Of a stretch of 64,000 nucleotides of DNA, positions 23,922 through 31,836 are shown piece by piece. The stretch comes from UBA4733 sp036734945. Lineage in GTDB: Bacteria; Chloroflexota; UBA4733. The position numbers and the translations under genes are program-made. The notes under the pieces were generated by a model that saw only the letters and a list, made by a program, of their open reading frames with translations, had not been told where the DNA came from and did no database searches. The stretch is from positions 166,880 to 230,879 of the forward strand of contig DAIMXP010000001.1 of NCBI GenBank assembly GCA_036734945.1, in the 5' to 3' direction. How positions within the stretch are numbered: the first letter of the stretch is position 1; each line of letters starts with the position of its first letter.

Positions 23922-25936
23922 GCCGACGAACCGGCCCGCAACAGCACCAGTAACGCCTCTTCCGTCAAGATTGGTACCTTGAGTTTCTGCGCCTTTTCCA
24001 GCTTACTGCCGGCATCCTCACCTGCGATCAGCGCTGTCGTCTTGCGCGTCACTGCGCTGCCGATGCGGGCGCCAAGCTGCTTGAGCGCTTCCTCCACTTC
24101 ACCGCGCGTCATCGTGTCCAGCCGACCGGTAAGCACAAACTCCTGACCGTCCAACGGCCGCTCCCGGCCATCGGCGCCATCGGCGGCCAGGCGTACTCCG
24201 GCCTCACGCAAGCGCCGTACCACGTCCTGATTGTGGACGCTGGCAAAAAACTCGGCCACGGCGGCGGCCACGACCGGCCCGACACCGGCGCGACTGTTGA
24301 TCTCCTCAGCAGTGGCGCCGGCCAGTGCCTTGATGGAGCGGAAGGCAGCGGCCAGTAGTTCCGCGCCTTTATTGCCAAGGTGGCGGATGCTCAGCCCCAC
24401 CAGCAGCCGCTCCAGCGGACGGTCTTTGCTGGCCTCTCGCGCTTTCAAGAGGTTGTCGGCGCTCTTGTTCGCCAGGCGCTCCATCTGCAACAACTGGTCT
24501 TTGGTCAGCGCGTACAGCTCAGCGACATCGTGGACCAGTCCGGCCCGCACGAGCGCCTGGGCCAGCCGCGTGCCCAGGCCATCGATGTTCATCGCGCCGC
24601 GCGAGGCGAAGTGGATGATGCGTTCCTCCAGTTGCGCCGGGCAATCGGACGCAACGCAGTAGGCCATCGCCTCGTCCGGGGCCCGCACCACCGGCGAACC
24701 ACAACTCGGGCAGTGTTCCGGCAGGGACCAGCGCTCCGGCGCCGGCTCGGGACGCTGCTCGACAATGACGCTGACGATCTCGGGGATGACGTCGCCGGCG
24801 CGTTGGATCACGACGGTATCGCCGATACGGATATCCTTCCGGTCGATCTCGTCCTGGTTATGTAATGTCGCCCTAGACACCGTGACTCCGCTAATGTTGA
24901 CCGGTTGCAGCACCGCTGTCGGGTTGATAGAGCCGGTCCGGCCGACATTCACCTCGATGGCGCAGACGCGCGTCGTCGCCTGGATCGCCGGAAACTTGTA
25001 GGCGATGGCCCAGCGCGGGTCCCGCCCGACCGAGCCCAACTCCTGCTGGAGCGCCGAGCGGTTGACCTTGATCACTGCGCCATCGATCTCGAAGGGCAGG
25101 GTCTCGCGTTGTTGCTCCCAGTGTTGGCAGCACTGCCAGGCAGCGTCGATCCCCTGCACCAGTTGCATACCCTGCACCACCGGGAAGCCGCACGTCCCCA
25201 GGTAGGCCAGCGCGTCGGCGTGGGAGGCGAAATCGACCCCTTCGACCCGGCCCACCGCATAGATAAACAGGCGCAAGGCCCGTGACGCGGTGACAGCCGG
25301 GTCGAGCTGGCGCAGCGAGCCGGCGGCGGAGTTGCGGGGACTGGCAAATGGGCTCTCCCCAGCCTCGGTACGACGCTCGTTCAAGCGCGCAAACTCGCGT
25401 TTCAACATGTACACTTCACCGCGAGCCTCGAGGTAGGCCGGGGCCTCTCCCTTTAGACGCAACGGCGCCGCGGTCACCGCGCGCAGGTTCGCGGTGACGT
25501 CCTCACCGACGCGACCGTCGCCGCGCGTCGCGCCGCGCACGAACCGACCTTGCTCGTAGTGCAAGGCGACGGCCAGACCATCGATCTTCGGTTCGACGGT
25601 GTATTCCAGCGTGCTGTCGCCAACGATCCGTGCAACGCGCCGTTCCCAGGCGCGCACCTCCTCTTCATTGAAGGCATTCGACAGGCTGAGCATCGGGACG
25701 GCATGGACGACTTTGGCGAAGTCGCCGGACGCAACGCCCCCCACGCGCTGCGTTGGCGAGTCGGCGGTGATCAGGTCCGGGTTCGCGGCTTCCAGCAGAC
25801 GCAAGCGCCGCATAAGAGCGTCGAACTCGGCGTCTGCGATGGTGGGATCATCAAGCACAAAGTAGCGATAGTTGTGCTGCTCGATCTGCGCGCGTAAGTC
25901 GGCTATGTCCTCCGCGTCGGAACGTTGATCCCCCAC
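23918..25936 (-). CDS. ligA: NAD+-dependent DNA ligase
   Basis: 672 residues, the usual LigA length. GTG 25936 follows AGGAGG by 5 nt. Domains in order: Ia (HNYRYFVLDDPTIADAEFDA), adenylation domain with active Lys in EPKIDGLAVAL, OB fold with GRTGSINPTA, zinc finger with CPSCGSPV...YCVASDCPAQ, helix-hairpin-helix repeats (AGATAEEINSRAGVGPVVAA) and C-terminal BRCT (DGQEFVLTGRLDTMTRGEVE). It seals Okazaki fragments and repair nicks in the cytoplasm. All key residues are intact. Confidence 0.97.
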   Translation of the reverse strand: MGDQRSDAEDIADLRAQIEQHNYRYFVLDDPTIADAEFDALMRRLRLLEAANPDLITADSPTQRVGGVASGDFAKVVHAVPMLSLSNAFNEEEVRAWERRVARIVGDSTLEYTVEPKIDGLAVALHYEQGRFVRGATRGDGRVGEDVTANLRAVTAAPLRLKGEAPAYLEARGEVYMLKREFARLNERRTEAGESPFASPRNSAAGSLRQLDPAVTASRALRLFIYAVGRVEGVDFASHADALAYLGTCGFPVVQGMQLVQGIDAAWQCCQHWEQQRETLPFEIDGAVIKVNRSALQQELGSVGRDPRWAIAYKFPAIQATTRVCAIEVNVGRTGSINPTAVLQPVNISGVTVSRATLHNQDEIDRKDIRIGDTVVIQRAGDVIPEIVSVIVEQRPEPAPERWSLPEHCPSCGSPVVRAPDEAMAYCVASDCPAQLEERIIHFASRGAMNIDGLGTRLAQALVRAGLVHDVAELYALTKDQLLQMERLANKSADNLLKAREASKDRPLERLLVGLSIRHLGNKGAELLAAAFRSIKALAGATAEEINSRAGVGPVVAAAVAEFFASVHNQDVVRRLREAGVRLAADGADGRERPLDGQEFVLTGRLDTMTRGEVEEALKQLGARIGSAVTRKTTALIAGEDAGSKLEKAQKLKVPILTEEALLVLLRAGSSA

Positions 25937-26036
25937 GTCATCCTCCTATAGCGACTCGCCACCTGCTGGCGAGTATATCGGAGGCACGGCGCCGGTAGAC
26001 AGGGGTCCTAGCGGTACTGGCAGAGGCGACTGGAGG

Positions 26037-26705
26037 CTAATGCACCTCGTCGATCTTGCCCTGGGTGTCGACAGTGAAGTAGTACGGCACCTGTCGTAGC
26101 GCCCCGTTAACGTCCGCCGTCACCACGAAGATGGTCGCTTCGCGGCCGTCGCCCATAACCGATCCGCCGACAAACGTAATCTGCTTGACCGGTGGCAGCG
26201 GGCTTTGCTGGAGTGCCTGGGTCAGCGCTGCGGCACTACCACCCTGCTGCGCGATCTGCTGTTGCGCCGCAGGCGACAATTCGTTCCAGGCGGTCTGACC
26301 ATCACCCTTTGCCTGCGCTTCCAGGTACAAGACCGGCGCCTTCGGTACCGGCGGGCTCGTTTGGATTCGGGCGCTCAGCAGTGGGTCGCCGCCGACGCTG
26401 CTGAGCGCCCGAATGCCTGAGTCGGGGGTCGCTGTTGCGACTGCGCGGCCCGGCAGGTTCGCCAGGAGATTGCTCCGTGAACCACTACCCGACGTCATGA
26501 TCCACGCCGCACCCAGCACGATGACCAGGAGCAAGGGTACACCCAGGATGAGCGACCAGGGTCGTGGTCGTCGCACGGGCGCGCTGACCTCCGGCGCCGT
26601 GATTGGTCGTTGCCCGACCTGGTTGGGGATGTTGGGCGGCAACATGTCTCGCCCCTGCAGCCAGGTCCCGCCGTCGTCCGATGGTGGTTGCTCGCGCGTA
26701 TCCAT
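26037..26705 (-). CDS. Membrane-anchored protein of unknown function
   Basis: 222 residues from the second of two close ATG codons. It has GGAGGT 6 nt upstream, while the first ATG abuts the SD. A Pro-rich cytoplasmic head of about 45 residues ends in RRPRP, then one membrane helix (SLILGVPLLLVIVLGAAWIM) and an extracytoplasmic domain of about 150 residues. The domain has NTF2-like character (YLEAQAKGDGQTAWNELSPA...QITFVGGSVMGDG...PYYFTVDTQGKIDEVH). No specific family is claimed. It lies 100 nt upstream of ligA on the same strand. Confidence 0.75.
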   Translation of the reverse strand: MDTREQPPSDDGGTWLQGRDMLPPNIPNQVGQRPITAPEVSAPVRRPRPWSLILGVPLLLVIVLGAAWIMTSGSGSRSNLLANLPGRAVATATPDSGIRALSSVGGDPLLSARIQTSPPVPKAPVLYLEAQAKGDGQTAWNELSPAAQQQIAQQGGSAAALTQALQQSPLPPVKQITFVGGSVMGDGREATIFVVTADVNGALRQVPYYFTVDTQGKIDEVH

Positions 26706-26783
26706 GGCCATACCTCCGAGTGCTTATGGCGCCGGTTAAATCCTACCTCAATGGTACACGATAAGGACAAACACCTATAATTG

Positions 26784-26872
26784 TGTCAATGACTGGAACT
26801 GATCGAGTGCCACCGCCAGCGCGCCAACGGCTGTAACTGCTGACGCATCCACAGTATACATGGTCCTTGACA
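26784..26872. promoter_or_regulatory. Divergent promoter region with two TTGACA boxes
   Basis: In the 293-bp gap between the divergent membrane-protein gene and uppS there is TTGACA on the minus strand (26784-26789) and on the plus strand (26867-26872). Both are consensus -35 hexamers. The matching -10 hexamers are weak, so exact start sites are uncertain. Confidence 0.35.
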
Positions 26873-26998
26873 GCGCGGTTTGGTTGCAATGCTGTAGCCG
26901 ACAGGCGGATCACACGAGTCAACGCGGTCAGGCGATGTCGGTGGACCGGGGTCCACTGGCAGCGCCAACGACGAGAACAAGAAGAGGGGACACTGGCG

Positions 26999-27751
26999 TT
27001 GAGCGCAGTGCTGGAACATGAAACTATCGGGGCAGCAGTCCTGCCCATGCCGGGGGTGTTGCCGCGACACATCGCCATCATCATGGACGGGAACGGGCGC
27101 TGGGCCCGCGCTCGCCGCATGCCGCGACTATTCGGCCACCGCGCCGGCGTCGAAGCGCTGCATCGGGTGGTCGACGCCTGCGGGCGCCTCGGCGTGCCGA
27201 TGTTGACGGTCTATGCCTTTTCCACCGAGAACTGGACCCGCCCGCAGGACGAAGTGAGCGGTCTGATGCGTCTGCTGGCCGATTCCTTTATCCGCTATCT
27301 TGATCGCTTGATCGAAGCAGGCGTGCGCATCCGGCACCTGGGCCGGGCCGACCGGCTGCCGAGTGACCTGTTGGCCCGCATCCGCGAGGCGGAGGCGATC
27401 ACCGCCGGCAACCAGCGCCTGCAACTGAACGTGGCGCTCAATTATGGTGGTCGCGCGGAGGTCGTCGACGCCATCCGGCGCCTGGCCGCCAGCGGCGCCG
27501 ATTTGACGCAGGTGACGGAGGACCAGATCACCGCGAATCTGTATACTGCCGGCTTACCGGACCCTGACCTGATCATTCGCACCGGCGGCGAGGTCCGCAT
27601 GTCCAACTTCCTATTGTGGCAGGCGGCCTACGCCGAGTACTACGCCACCGAGACATTCTGGCCTGACTTCGGTGAGTCGGAGCTGCGCCAGGCGCTGGCG
27701 ACCTTCGCCGGCCGCCAGAGGCGCTTCGGCGGGGTTGTGGCGAGGACGTAG
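26999..27751 (+). CDS. uppS: Isoprenyl transferase (undecaprenyl diphosphate synthase)
   Basis: 250 residues from TTG 26999, with GAGGGG upstream; an ATG frame to 26867 gives a non-conserved extension. The diagnostic motif HIAIIMDGNGRWARARRMPR holds the catalytic Asp and the diphosphate-binding Asn/Gly/Arg residues. FSTENWTRP, LNVALNYGGRAEVVDAIRR and PDLIIRTGGEVRMSNFLLWQ complete the cis-prenyltransferase signature. It condenses isopentenyl diphosphate units to the C55 lipid carrier used for peptidoglycan, matching the wall-synthesis genes elsewhere in the window. Confidence 0.96.
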   Translation: MSAVLEHETIGAAVLPMPGVLPRHIAIIMDGNGRWARARRMPRLFGHRAGVEALHRVVDACGRLGVPMLTVYAFSTENWTRPQDEVSGLMRLLADSFIRYLDRLIEAGVRIRHLGRADRLPSDLLARIREAEAITAGNQRLQLNVALNYGGRAEVVDAIRRLAASGADLTQVTEDQITANLYTAGLPDPDLIIRTGGEVRMSNFLLWQAAYAEYYATETFWPDFGESELRQALATFAGRQRRFGGVVART

Positions 27752-27793
27752 CCGCGTGCCTTTCCCAGGGCAGGACGCGCTACACTAGACACC

Positions 27794-28177
27794 ATGTTGC
27801 CGACACGCCACGCCGCCATTGGCGCCGCCGCTGCTCTGGCTCTTGCGCCTTGGCTGCGGCGACAGAGCCTGGGCCTCTGGGCGGGTAGCGTCTTCATCGA
27901 CGTGGACCACTACGCCTGGTATGCGCTGAACGAGCACGACCTCAGCCTGTGGCGAGCCTACCGCTATTTCCGCCAGATACGCGGCGGCAAACGGAAGCTG
28001 GCAGGTGACGCCCGCCCGCTGCACGGCCCCGTCAATGTTGCCTGGATGACGCTCCTGGCCTGGCGCTGGCCGGCCTTTCGCCCGGTCTTTCTGGGCATTG
28101 TGCTGCACTCGCTGCTCGACGCCTACGCTGAACGCCGCCTCAATGCCCTATTACCGCTGGCGGTTCGGGCGACGTAG
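27794..28177 (+). CDS. Small membrane protein, DUF457/YdjM-like metal-dependent hydrolase type
   Basis: 127 residues with about three hydrophobic segments. HAAIGAAAALALAP, AGSVFIDVDHYAWYAL, DARPLHGPVNVAWM and IVLHSLLDAYAERR resemble the His/Asp pattern (GxxxPDxDH, HRGxTHS, HxxxD) of inner-membrane proteins annotated as metal-dependent hydrolases. The length is shorter than YdjM. It starts 42 nt after uppS and may be cotranscribed with it. The activity of this family is poorly defined. Confidence 0.7.
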   Translation: MLPTRHAAIGAAAALALAPWLRRQSLGLWAGSVFIDVDHYAWYALNEHDLSLWRAYRYFRQIRGGKRKLAGDARPLHGPVNVAWMTLLAWRWPAFRPVFLGIVLHSLLDAYAERRLNALLPLAVRAT

Positions 28178-28182
28178 GCACA

Positions 28183-28299
28183 CCCGCCCGGCGACTGAAG
28201 TCGCGGGCTAAACTACGCGAAGTCCGCCTACGCGGACTCCTTCAGCCGCCGAAGGGCGGCTTCGCTTCTGGTAGCCCGCGACTTCAGTCGCCGGGCGGG
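28183..28299. repeat. Cloverleaf-like palindromic repeat (GGCGACTGAAGTCGC type)
   Basis: Perfect 28-bp arms at 28183-28210 and 28272-28299 enclose two internal hairpins: AGTCCGC-CTAC-GCGGACT, and AGCCGCC-GAAG-GGCGGCT. Folded, the 117-nt unit gives one long stem topped by two short ones. The same architecture and arm core recur at 42630-42756. It lies between convergent genes (the DUF457-like gene and trpA) and could serve as a bidirectional terminator. No clear target duplication is seen. Confidence 0.9.
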
Positions 28300-28313
28300 C
28301 GGAGCCGCACCAC

Positions 28314-29123
28314 CTACCGGGCCGTGACAAGGGTGGCGCCTTCATTCAGTGCATGGACAAACCGCTCCGCCGCTGCTACTCGGTCCGGCGCCGGTGTCTG
28401 CTCCAGCAGGCTGACCAGAGCACTACCGACCACTGCCCCATCCGCGTAGCGCCCGACATCGCGTACCTGCTCGGCTGTGCTGATGCCGAAGCCGGCGGCG
28501 ATCGGTAATGCGGTGTGGCGACGCACGCGTTGGAAGAACTCAGGTAGGTCCGCGGGCAGGGTATTGCGTGCCCCGGTGACGCCGCGCACCGTCACACAGT
28601 AGACGAAGCCGGAGGAGCGCCGCCCGATCAGCGCCAGCCGTTCCTCGCTGCTGTTCGGGGCTGCCATGAATACCAGGTCAAGGCCGCAGCGTTCGGCCAG
28701 GGGACCGATCTCGTCTGCCTCCTCCGGCGGCAAGTCAGGCACGATCAGCCCGGCTACGCCAGCATCGCGCGCCTCAGCGCACAGGCGGTCCAGACCGTAT
28801 TGAAGAAACGGGTTGTAGTAGCCCATCAGCAGCAGGGGGATATCGGCGCGTGCCGCGCTGGCCCGGGCGAGGCGCAGGCAATCTGCTAGCGTGACGCCGT
28901 TTGCCAGCGCGCGCTGACCGGAGCGCTGGATGACCGCGCCGTCGGCGGTCGGGTCGGAAAAGGGGATGCCCAGCTCGACCATCGCCGCGCCGCCGCGGGC
29001 CAGCGCCGCCACCAGTTCCGGCGTGTCTTCCCGTTCGGGAAAGCCGGCGGTGACGTAGGGGATGATGGCGGTACGCCCGGCGGCGCGGGCGTGGGCAAAG
29101 GCTGTCTGAATTGCGCCTGGCAT
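28314..29123 (-). CDS. trpA: Tryptophan synthase alpha chain
   Basis: 269 residues. Cleaves indole-3-glycerol phosphate to indole and glyceraldehyde 3-phosphate, within an alpha2-beta2 complex with TrpB. Catalytic Glu is in VELGIPFSDPTADG and catalytic Asp in VPDLPPEEADE; the phosphate loops GFGISTAEQV and GAVVGSALV are intact. ATG 29123 lies 4 nt after the trpB stop. Last gene of the operon; 14 nt after its stop begins the palindromic repeat at 28183-28299. Confidence 0.97.
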   Translation of the reverse strand: MPGAIQTAFAHARAAGRTAIIPYVTAGFPEREDTPELVAALARGGAAMVELGIPFSDPTADGAVIQRSGQRALANGVTLADCLRLARASAARADIPLLLMGYYNPFLQYGLDRLCAEARDAGVAGLIVPDLPPEEADEIGPLAERCGLDLVFMAAPNSSEERLALIGRRSSGFVYCVTVRGVTGARNTLPADLPEFFQRVRRHTALPIAAGFGISTAEQVRDVGRYADGAVVGSALVSLLEQTPAPDRVAAAERFVHALNEGATLVTAR

Positions 29124-29127
29124 CACT

Positions 29128-30330
29128 TTATTCTTCCATTCCGAGCGCGCGCAGGACGGTCGGCATATCCTTGTCGCCCCGCCCGGAGAGGTTGACAAGG
29201 ACGGGGCCGTCGCGCAACTGTTCGGCAGCCTCCGTGACCCAGGCGAGGGCGTGGGACGATTCCAGGGCCGGCAGGATTCCTTCGCTGCGCGCCAGAAGCA
29301 AGAAGGCGTCAAGCGCCTGCTGATCGGTGACAGCGACGTAGCGAGCGCGTCCGCTATCCTTCAGCGCGCTGTGCTCCGGTCCAACACCGGGATAGTCCAG
29401 GCCGGCGGAGATGGAATGGGTCTCGCGCACCTGGCCGTCGGGCGTCTGGAGCAGATAGCTGCGCGCGCCGTGGAGCACGCCGACCGTACCCGCCACCAGG
29501 GTGGCCGCATGCGCGCCCGATTCCAGGCCGCGCCCGGCTGCCTCCACCCCGGTCAGCCCCACCGCAGCGTCGGCCAGGAAGCCGGCGAAAATGCCTATGG
29601 CGTTGCTGCCACCACCGACACAGGCGACGACGTGCGCGGGCAGCCGGCCGGTCAGTTCCAGTATCTGCCGGCGGGCCTCCCGGCCGATAACCGCCTGGAA
29701 CTCCCGGCAGATCAGCGGGTAAGGGTGTGGTCCCGCCACCGTGCCGAAGATGTAAAAGGTGTTGTCGACGTTGGCGGCCCAGTCGCGCATCGCTTCGTTG
29801 ATAGCATCCTTCAGCGTCCGGCTGCCGCTGTCTACGGGCCGTACCTCAGCACCGAGCAGCCGCATGCGCTGCACATTGGCGTGCTGGCGCACGACATCCT
29901 CGCTGCCCATGTAGACGACGCAATCGAGACCCAGCATCGCCGCGGCGGTCGCCGTTGCCACGCCGTGCATGCCGGCGCCGGTTTCGGCGATGACGCGCGG
30001 CTTGCCCATGCGCTCCGCCAGCAGCCCCTGTCCCAGCGCGCTGTTGATCTTGTGCGCTCCGGTGTGCGCCAGGTCTTCCCGTTTCAGGTACAACTCGAGG
30101 CCGAGGCGGCGGGAAAGCCGCCGTGCCGGATAGATCGGCGTGGGCCGCCCCACGTACTCTTTGAGCAAACTGTCCAGGCGCGCGCGAAAGGCCGGATCGG
30201 CCTGGGCGTCGTAGAACGCTTGCTCAATTTGCTCCAGGACGCCGATGAGCAATTCGGAAACGTATCGTCCCCCGTAGGAACCATAGTAGCCGCGCCGCGC
30301 CGCAGGAGCCGGCTCCGTCACAACAGTCAT
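29128..30330 (-). CDS. trpB: Tryptophan synthase beta chain
   Basis: 400 residues. PLP enzyme condensing indole with serine. The Lys that binds PLP is in EDLAHTGAHKINSALGQ, and the PLP phosphate loop is CVGGGSNAIG. It begins YYGSYGGRYVSELLIGVLEQ, as TrpB1-type enzymes do. ATG 30330 overlaps the trpF stop by 4 nt (ATGA) and has AAGGGAG upstream. A longer open frame to 30681 is an artefact of the palindrome in trpF. Confidence 0.97.
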   Translation of the reverse strand: MTVVTEPAPAARRGYYGSYGGRYVSELLIGVLEQIEQAFYDAQADPAFRARLDSLLKEYVGRPTPIYPARRLSRRLGLELYLKREDLAHTGAHKINSALGQGLLAERMGKPRVIAETGAGMHGVATATAAAMLGLDCVVYMGSEDVVRQHANVQRMRLLGAEVRPVDSGSRTLKDAINEAMRDWAANVDNTFYIFGTVAGPHPYPLICREFQAVIGREARRQILELTGRLPAHVVACVGGGSNAIGIFAGFLADAAVGLTGVEAAGRGLESGAHAATLVAGTVGVLHGARSYLLQTPDGQVRETHSISAGLDYPGVGPEHSALKDSGRARYVAVTDQQALDAFLLLARSEGILPALESSHALAWVTEAAEQLRDGPVLVNLSGRGDKDMPTVLRALGMEE

Positions 30331-31052
30331 GCAGTTGCTCCCTTCGCGGCCGCCACAAAAGCGGCAATGCGGGCGCTGTCCTGAGCGCCGTTCTTCTCCA
30401 CACCCGAGCTGACATCCACACCGTCCGGGCGAACCGCCGCGATGGCGCCGCCAACGTTCTCCGGCGTCAGCCCTCCCGCAAGGAACACCGGAGGCCGCAC
30501 CGGCAAATCCGTGACGGCGCGAGCGATGCGCCAATCGAGCAGTGTGCCGCCGCCACCCCAGCCGGCCGAAGACGGCTCCAGCAAGACCGCATGTAGGCGG
30601 CTTGTAGGGGCAGGCCCCCGTGCCTGCCCTCCTCCGTACTCCATCTGCGAACGCTGTGCGGGTATCCGGAAGGGCAGGCACGGGGGCCTGCCCCTACCGG
30701 GATCGGCATGCTGCATCGCCTCGGGGCGATACGCCTTGATCGCCGGACGGTTCAGCGCCTTTATCACCTCCATCGGCTCGTCCCCGGATAACTGAATCAG
30801 GTCTAACCCGCAGGCACTCGCCACCGCGTTCATTTCCTCCACCGCCTGATTGACAAACACGCCGACCGCTCGCACGGCTGATCGACCGCGTAGCCCGGCG
30901 AGGATGGCTGTGATCTGGGCAGGCGAGACGTAGCGGCGAGCCGGTGGGTAGCAGATGAAGCCGAGCAAGTCGGCGCCGGTATCGACCGCCGCCTGGGCGG
31001 CTTCCAGCGTGCGGACGCCGCAGATCTTCACCAGCACCGCATGGTCAGACAC
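30327..31052 (-). CDS. trpF: Phosphoribosylanthranilate isomerase with palindrome-encoded insertion
   Basis: 241 residues; usual TrpF is about 205. Barrel strands are recognisable: VLVKICGV (catalytic Cys11), LLGFICYPPARRYVS, VGVFVNQ, LIQLSGDE, IKAYRP, HAVLLEP, VFLAGGLTPENV and GVDVSSGVEKNGAQD. Residues 119-150, between strands 5 and 6, are encoded by the perfect palindrome at 30604-30697; without them the length is 209. Two further oddities: the position of the general acid, normally Asp in LLD, reads LLE (Glu159), and the phosphate loop GGTG reads GGGG. The enzyme may be altered or impaired. The start overlaps the trpC end by 8 nt. Confidence 0.92.
   Translation of the reverse strand: MSDHAVLVKICGVRTLEAAQAAVDTGADLLGFICYPPARRYVSPAQITAILAGLRGRSAVRAVGVFVNQAVEEMNAVASACGLDLIQLSGDEPMEVIKALNRPAIKAYRPEAMQHADPGRGRPPCLPFRIPAQRSQMEYGGGQARGPAPTSRLHAVLLEPSSAGWGGGGTLLDWRIARAVTDLPVRPPVFLAGGLTPENVGGAIAAVRPDGVDVSSGVEKNGAQDSARIAAFVAAAKGATA
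30604..30697. repeat. Palindromic element inside trpF, perfect 27-bp arms
   Basis: The arms 30604-30630 and 30671-30697 are exact reverse complements (GTAGGGGCAGGCCCCCGTGC... type) around a 40-nt centre. The unit lies wholly within trpF and keeps the frame open, encoding residues 119-150. The same DNA is also open in the frame that extends trpB upstream. Its sequence differs from the GGCGACTGAAGTCGC family elsewhere in the window. Confidence 0.93.
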
Positions 31053-31836
31053 GGGCAGCCCGACCAGCCTGCACCAGCTCGGCCAGCGCGGCGAGTGGAT
31101 CGTCGGACGTGACGAGCGCCTCCCCGACGAGTGCAGCGTTGACGCCCCATTCGCGCAAGCGGCGGATATCGTCCGCGTTGCGGATGCCGCTCTCGCTGAC
31201 GACTGTGCAGCCGGCGGGTAGGTAGCCCATCAGCCGCTCGGTCGTTTCCAGATCCACTGAAAAGTCTTCCAGGTTGCGATTGTTGATGCCGATGATGGTG
31301 GCCTCGGCGGCCAGCGCCCGATCTGCCTCTGCCGGCGTGTGTACTTCCACCAGCGTAGCGAGGCCGACACTCTCCGCCATGGCTTGCAGATGGTTGAGCT
31401 CGCGTTGGTCCAGGATGGCGGCGATCAGTAACACGGCGTCGGCGTCGTTCGCTCGCGCCTCCAGCACCTGATAGCCGTCGATGATGAAATCCTTGCGCAG
31501 GACGGGAATATCGACGAGCGCACGGGCCTGGCGCATGTCGTGGATGCTGCCCTGGAAAAAGTGCTTCTCGGTAAGCACGGAAATCGCCGCAGCGCCGGCT
31601 TCTTCATAGGTCTGGGCGAACCAGCGGTGGTCAAGGTCGGCCCGCAGGAGGCCCTTGATGGGGGAAGCGCGCTTGATCTCGGCGATGACGCGGACTTCTC
31701 CCTCCCGTCTGAGGGCGGCGGCAAAGTCGCGCACGGGCGGCTTCTCGGCGATCATCGTGCGGATGAGCCGGTCCGGCACGCGCCGGGTGCGCTCCATGTC
31801 CTGGCGGCGGCGGACGACGATGGCGTCCAGAATCAT
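31045..31836 (-). CDS. trpC: Indole-3-glycerol phosphate synthase
   Basis: 263 residues. Converts carboxyphenylamino-deoxyribulose phosphate to indole-3-glycerol phosphate. The strand 1 active-site Lys is in VIAEIKRASPIKG, followed by AAAISVLTEKHFFQGS, PVLRKDFIIDGYQVLEARA, IIGINNRNLEDFSVDLE and VSESGIRNADDI, all hallmark motifs. The ATG overlaps the trpD stop by 4 nt and the stop overlaps the trpF start. Confidence 0.97.
   Translation of the reverse strand: MILDAIVVRRRQDMERTRRVPDRLIRTMIAEKPPVRDFAAALRREGEVRVIAEIKRASPIKGLLRADLDHRWFAQTYEEAGAAAISVLTEKHFFQGSIHDMRQARALVDIPVLRKDFIIDGYQVLEARANDADAVLLIAAILDQRELNHLQAMAESVGLATLVEVHTPAEADRALAAEATIIGINNRNLEDFSVDLETTERLMGYLPAGCTVVSESGIRNADDIRRLREWGVNAALVGEALVTSDDPLAALAELVQAGRAARV

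Noticed and set aside
28183..28299. Palindrome considered as a CRISPR repeat or tRNA-like gene
   Set aside because: Single unit, no spacers, arms far too long for a tRNA and no T-loop or anticodon features.
29251..30384. Long open frame on the plus strand opposite trpB
   Set aside because: It is a GC-rich antisense shadow of trpB: composition is Arg/His/Gln-rich without motifs, while trpB is full length and intact.
30331..30681. Upstream extension of trpB through the palindrome
   Set aside because: It overlaps trpF in another frame, is Arg/Gly-rich and unlike TrpB; the ATG at 30330 with SD and ATGA overlap is the natural start.
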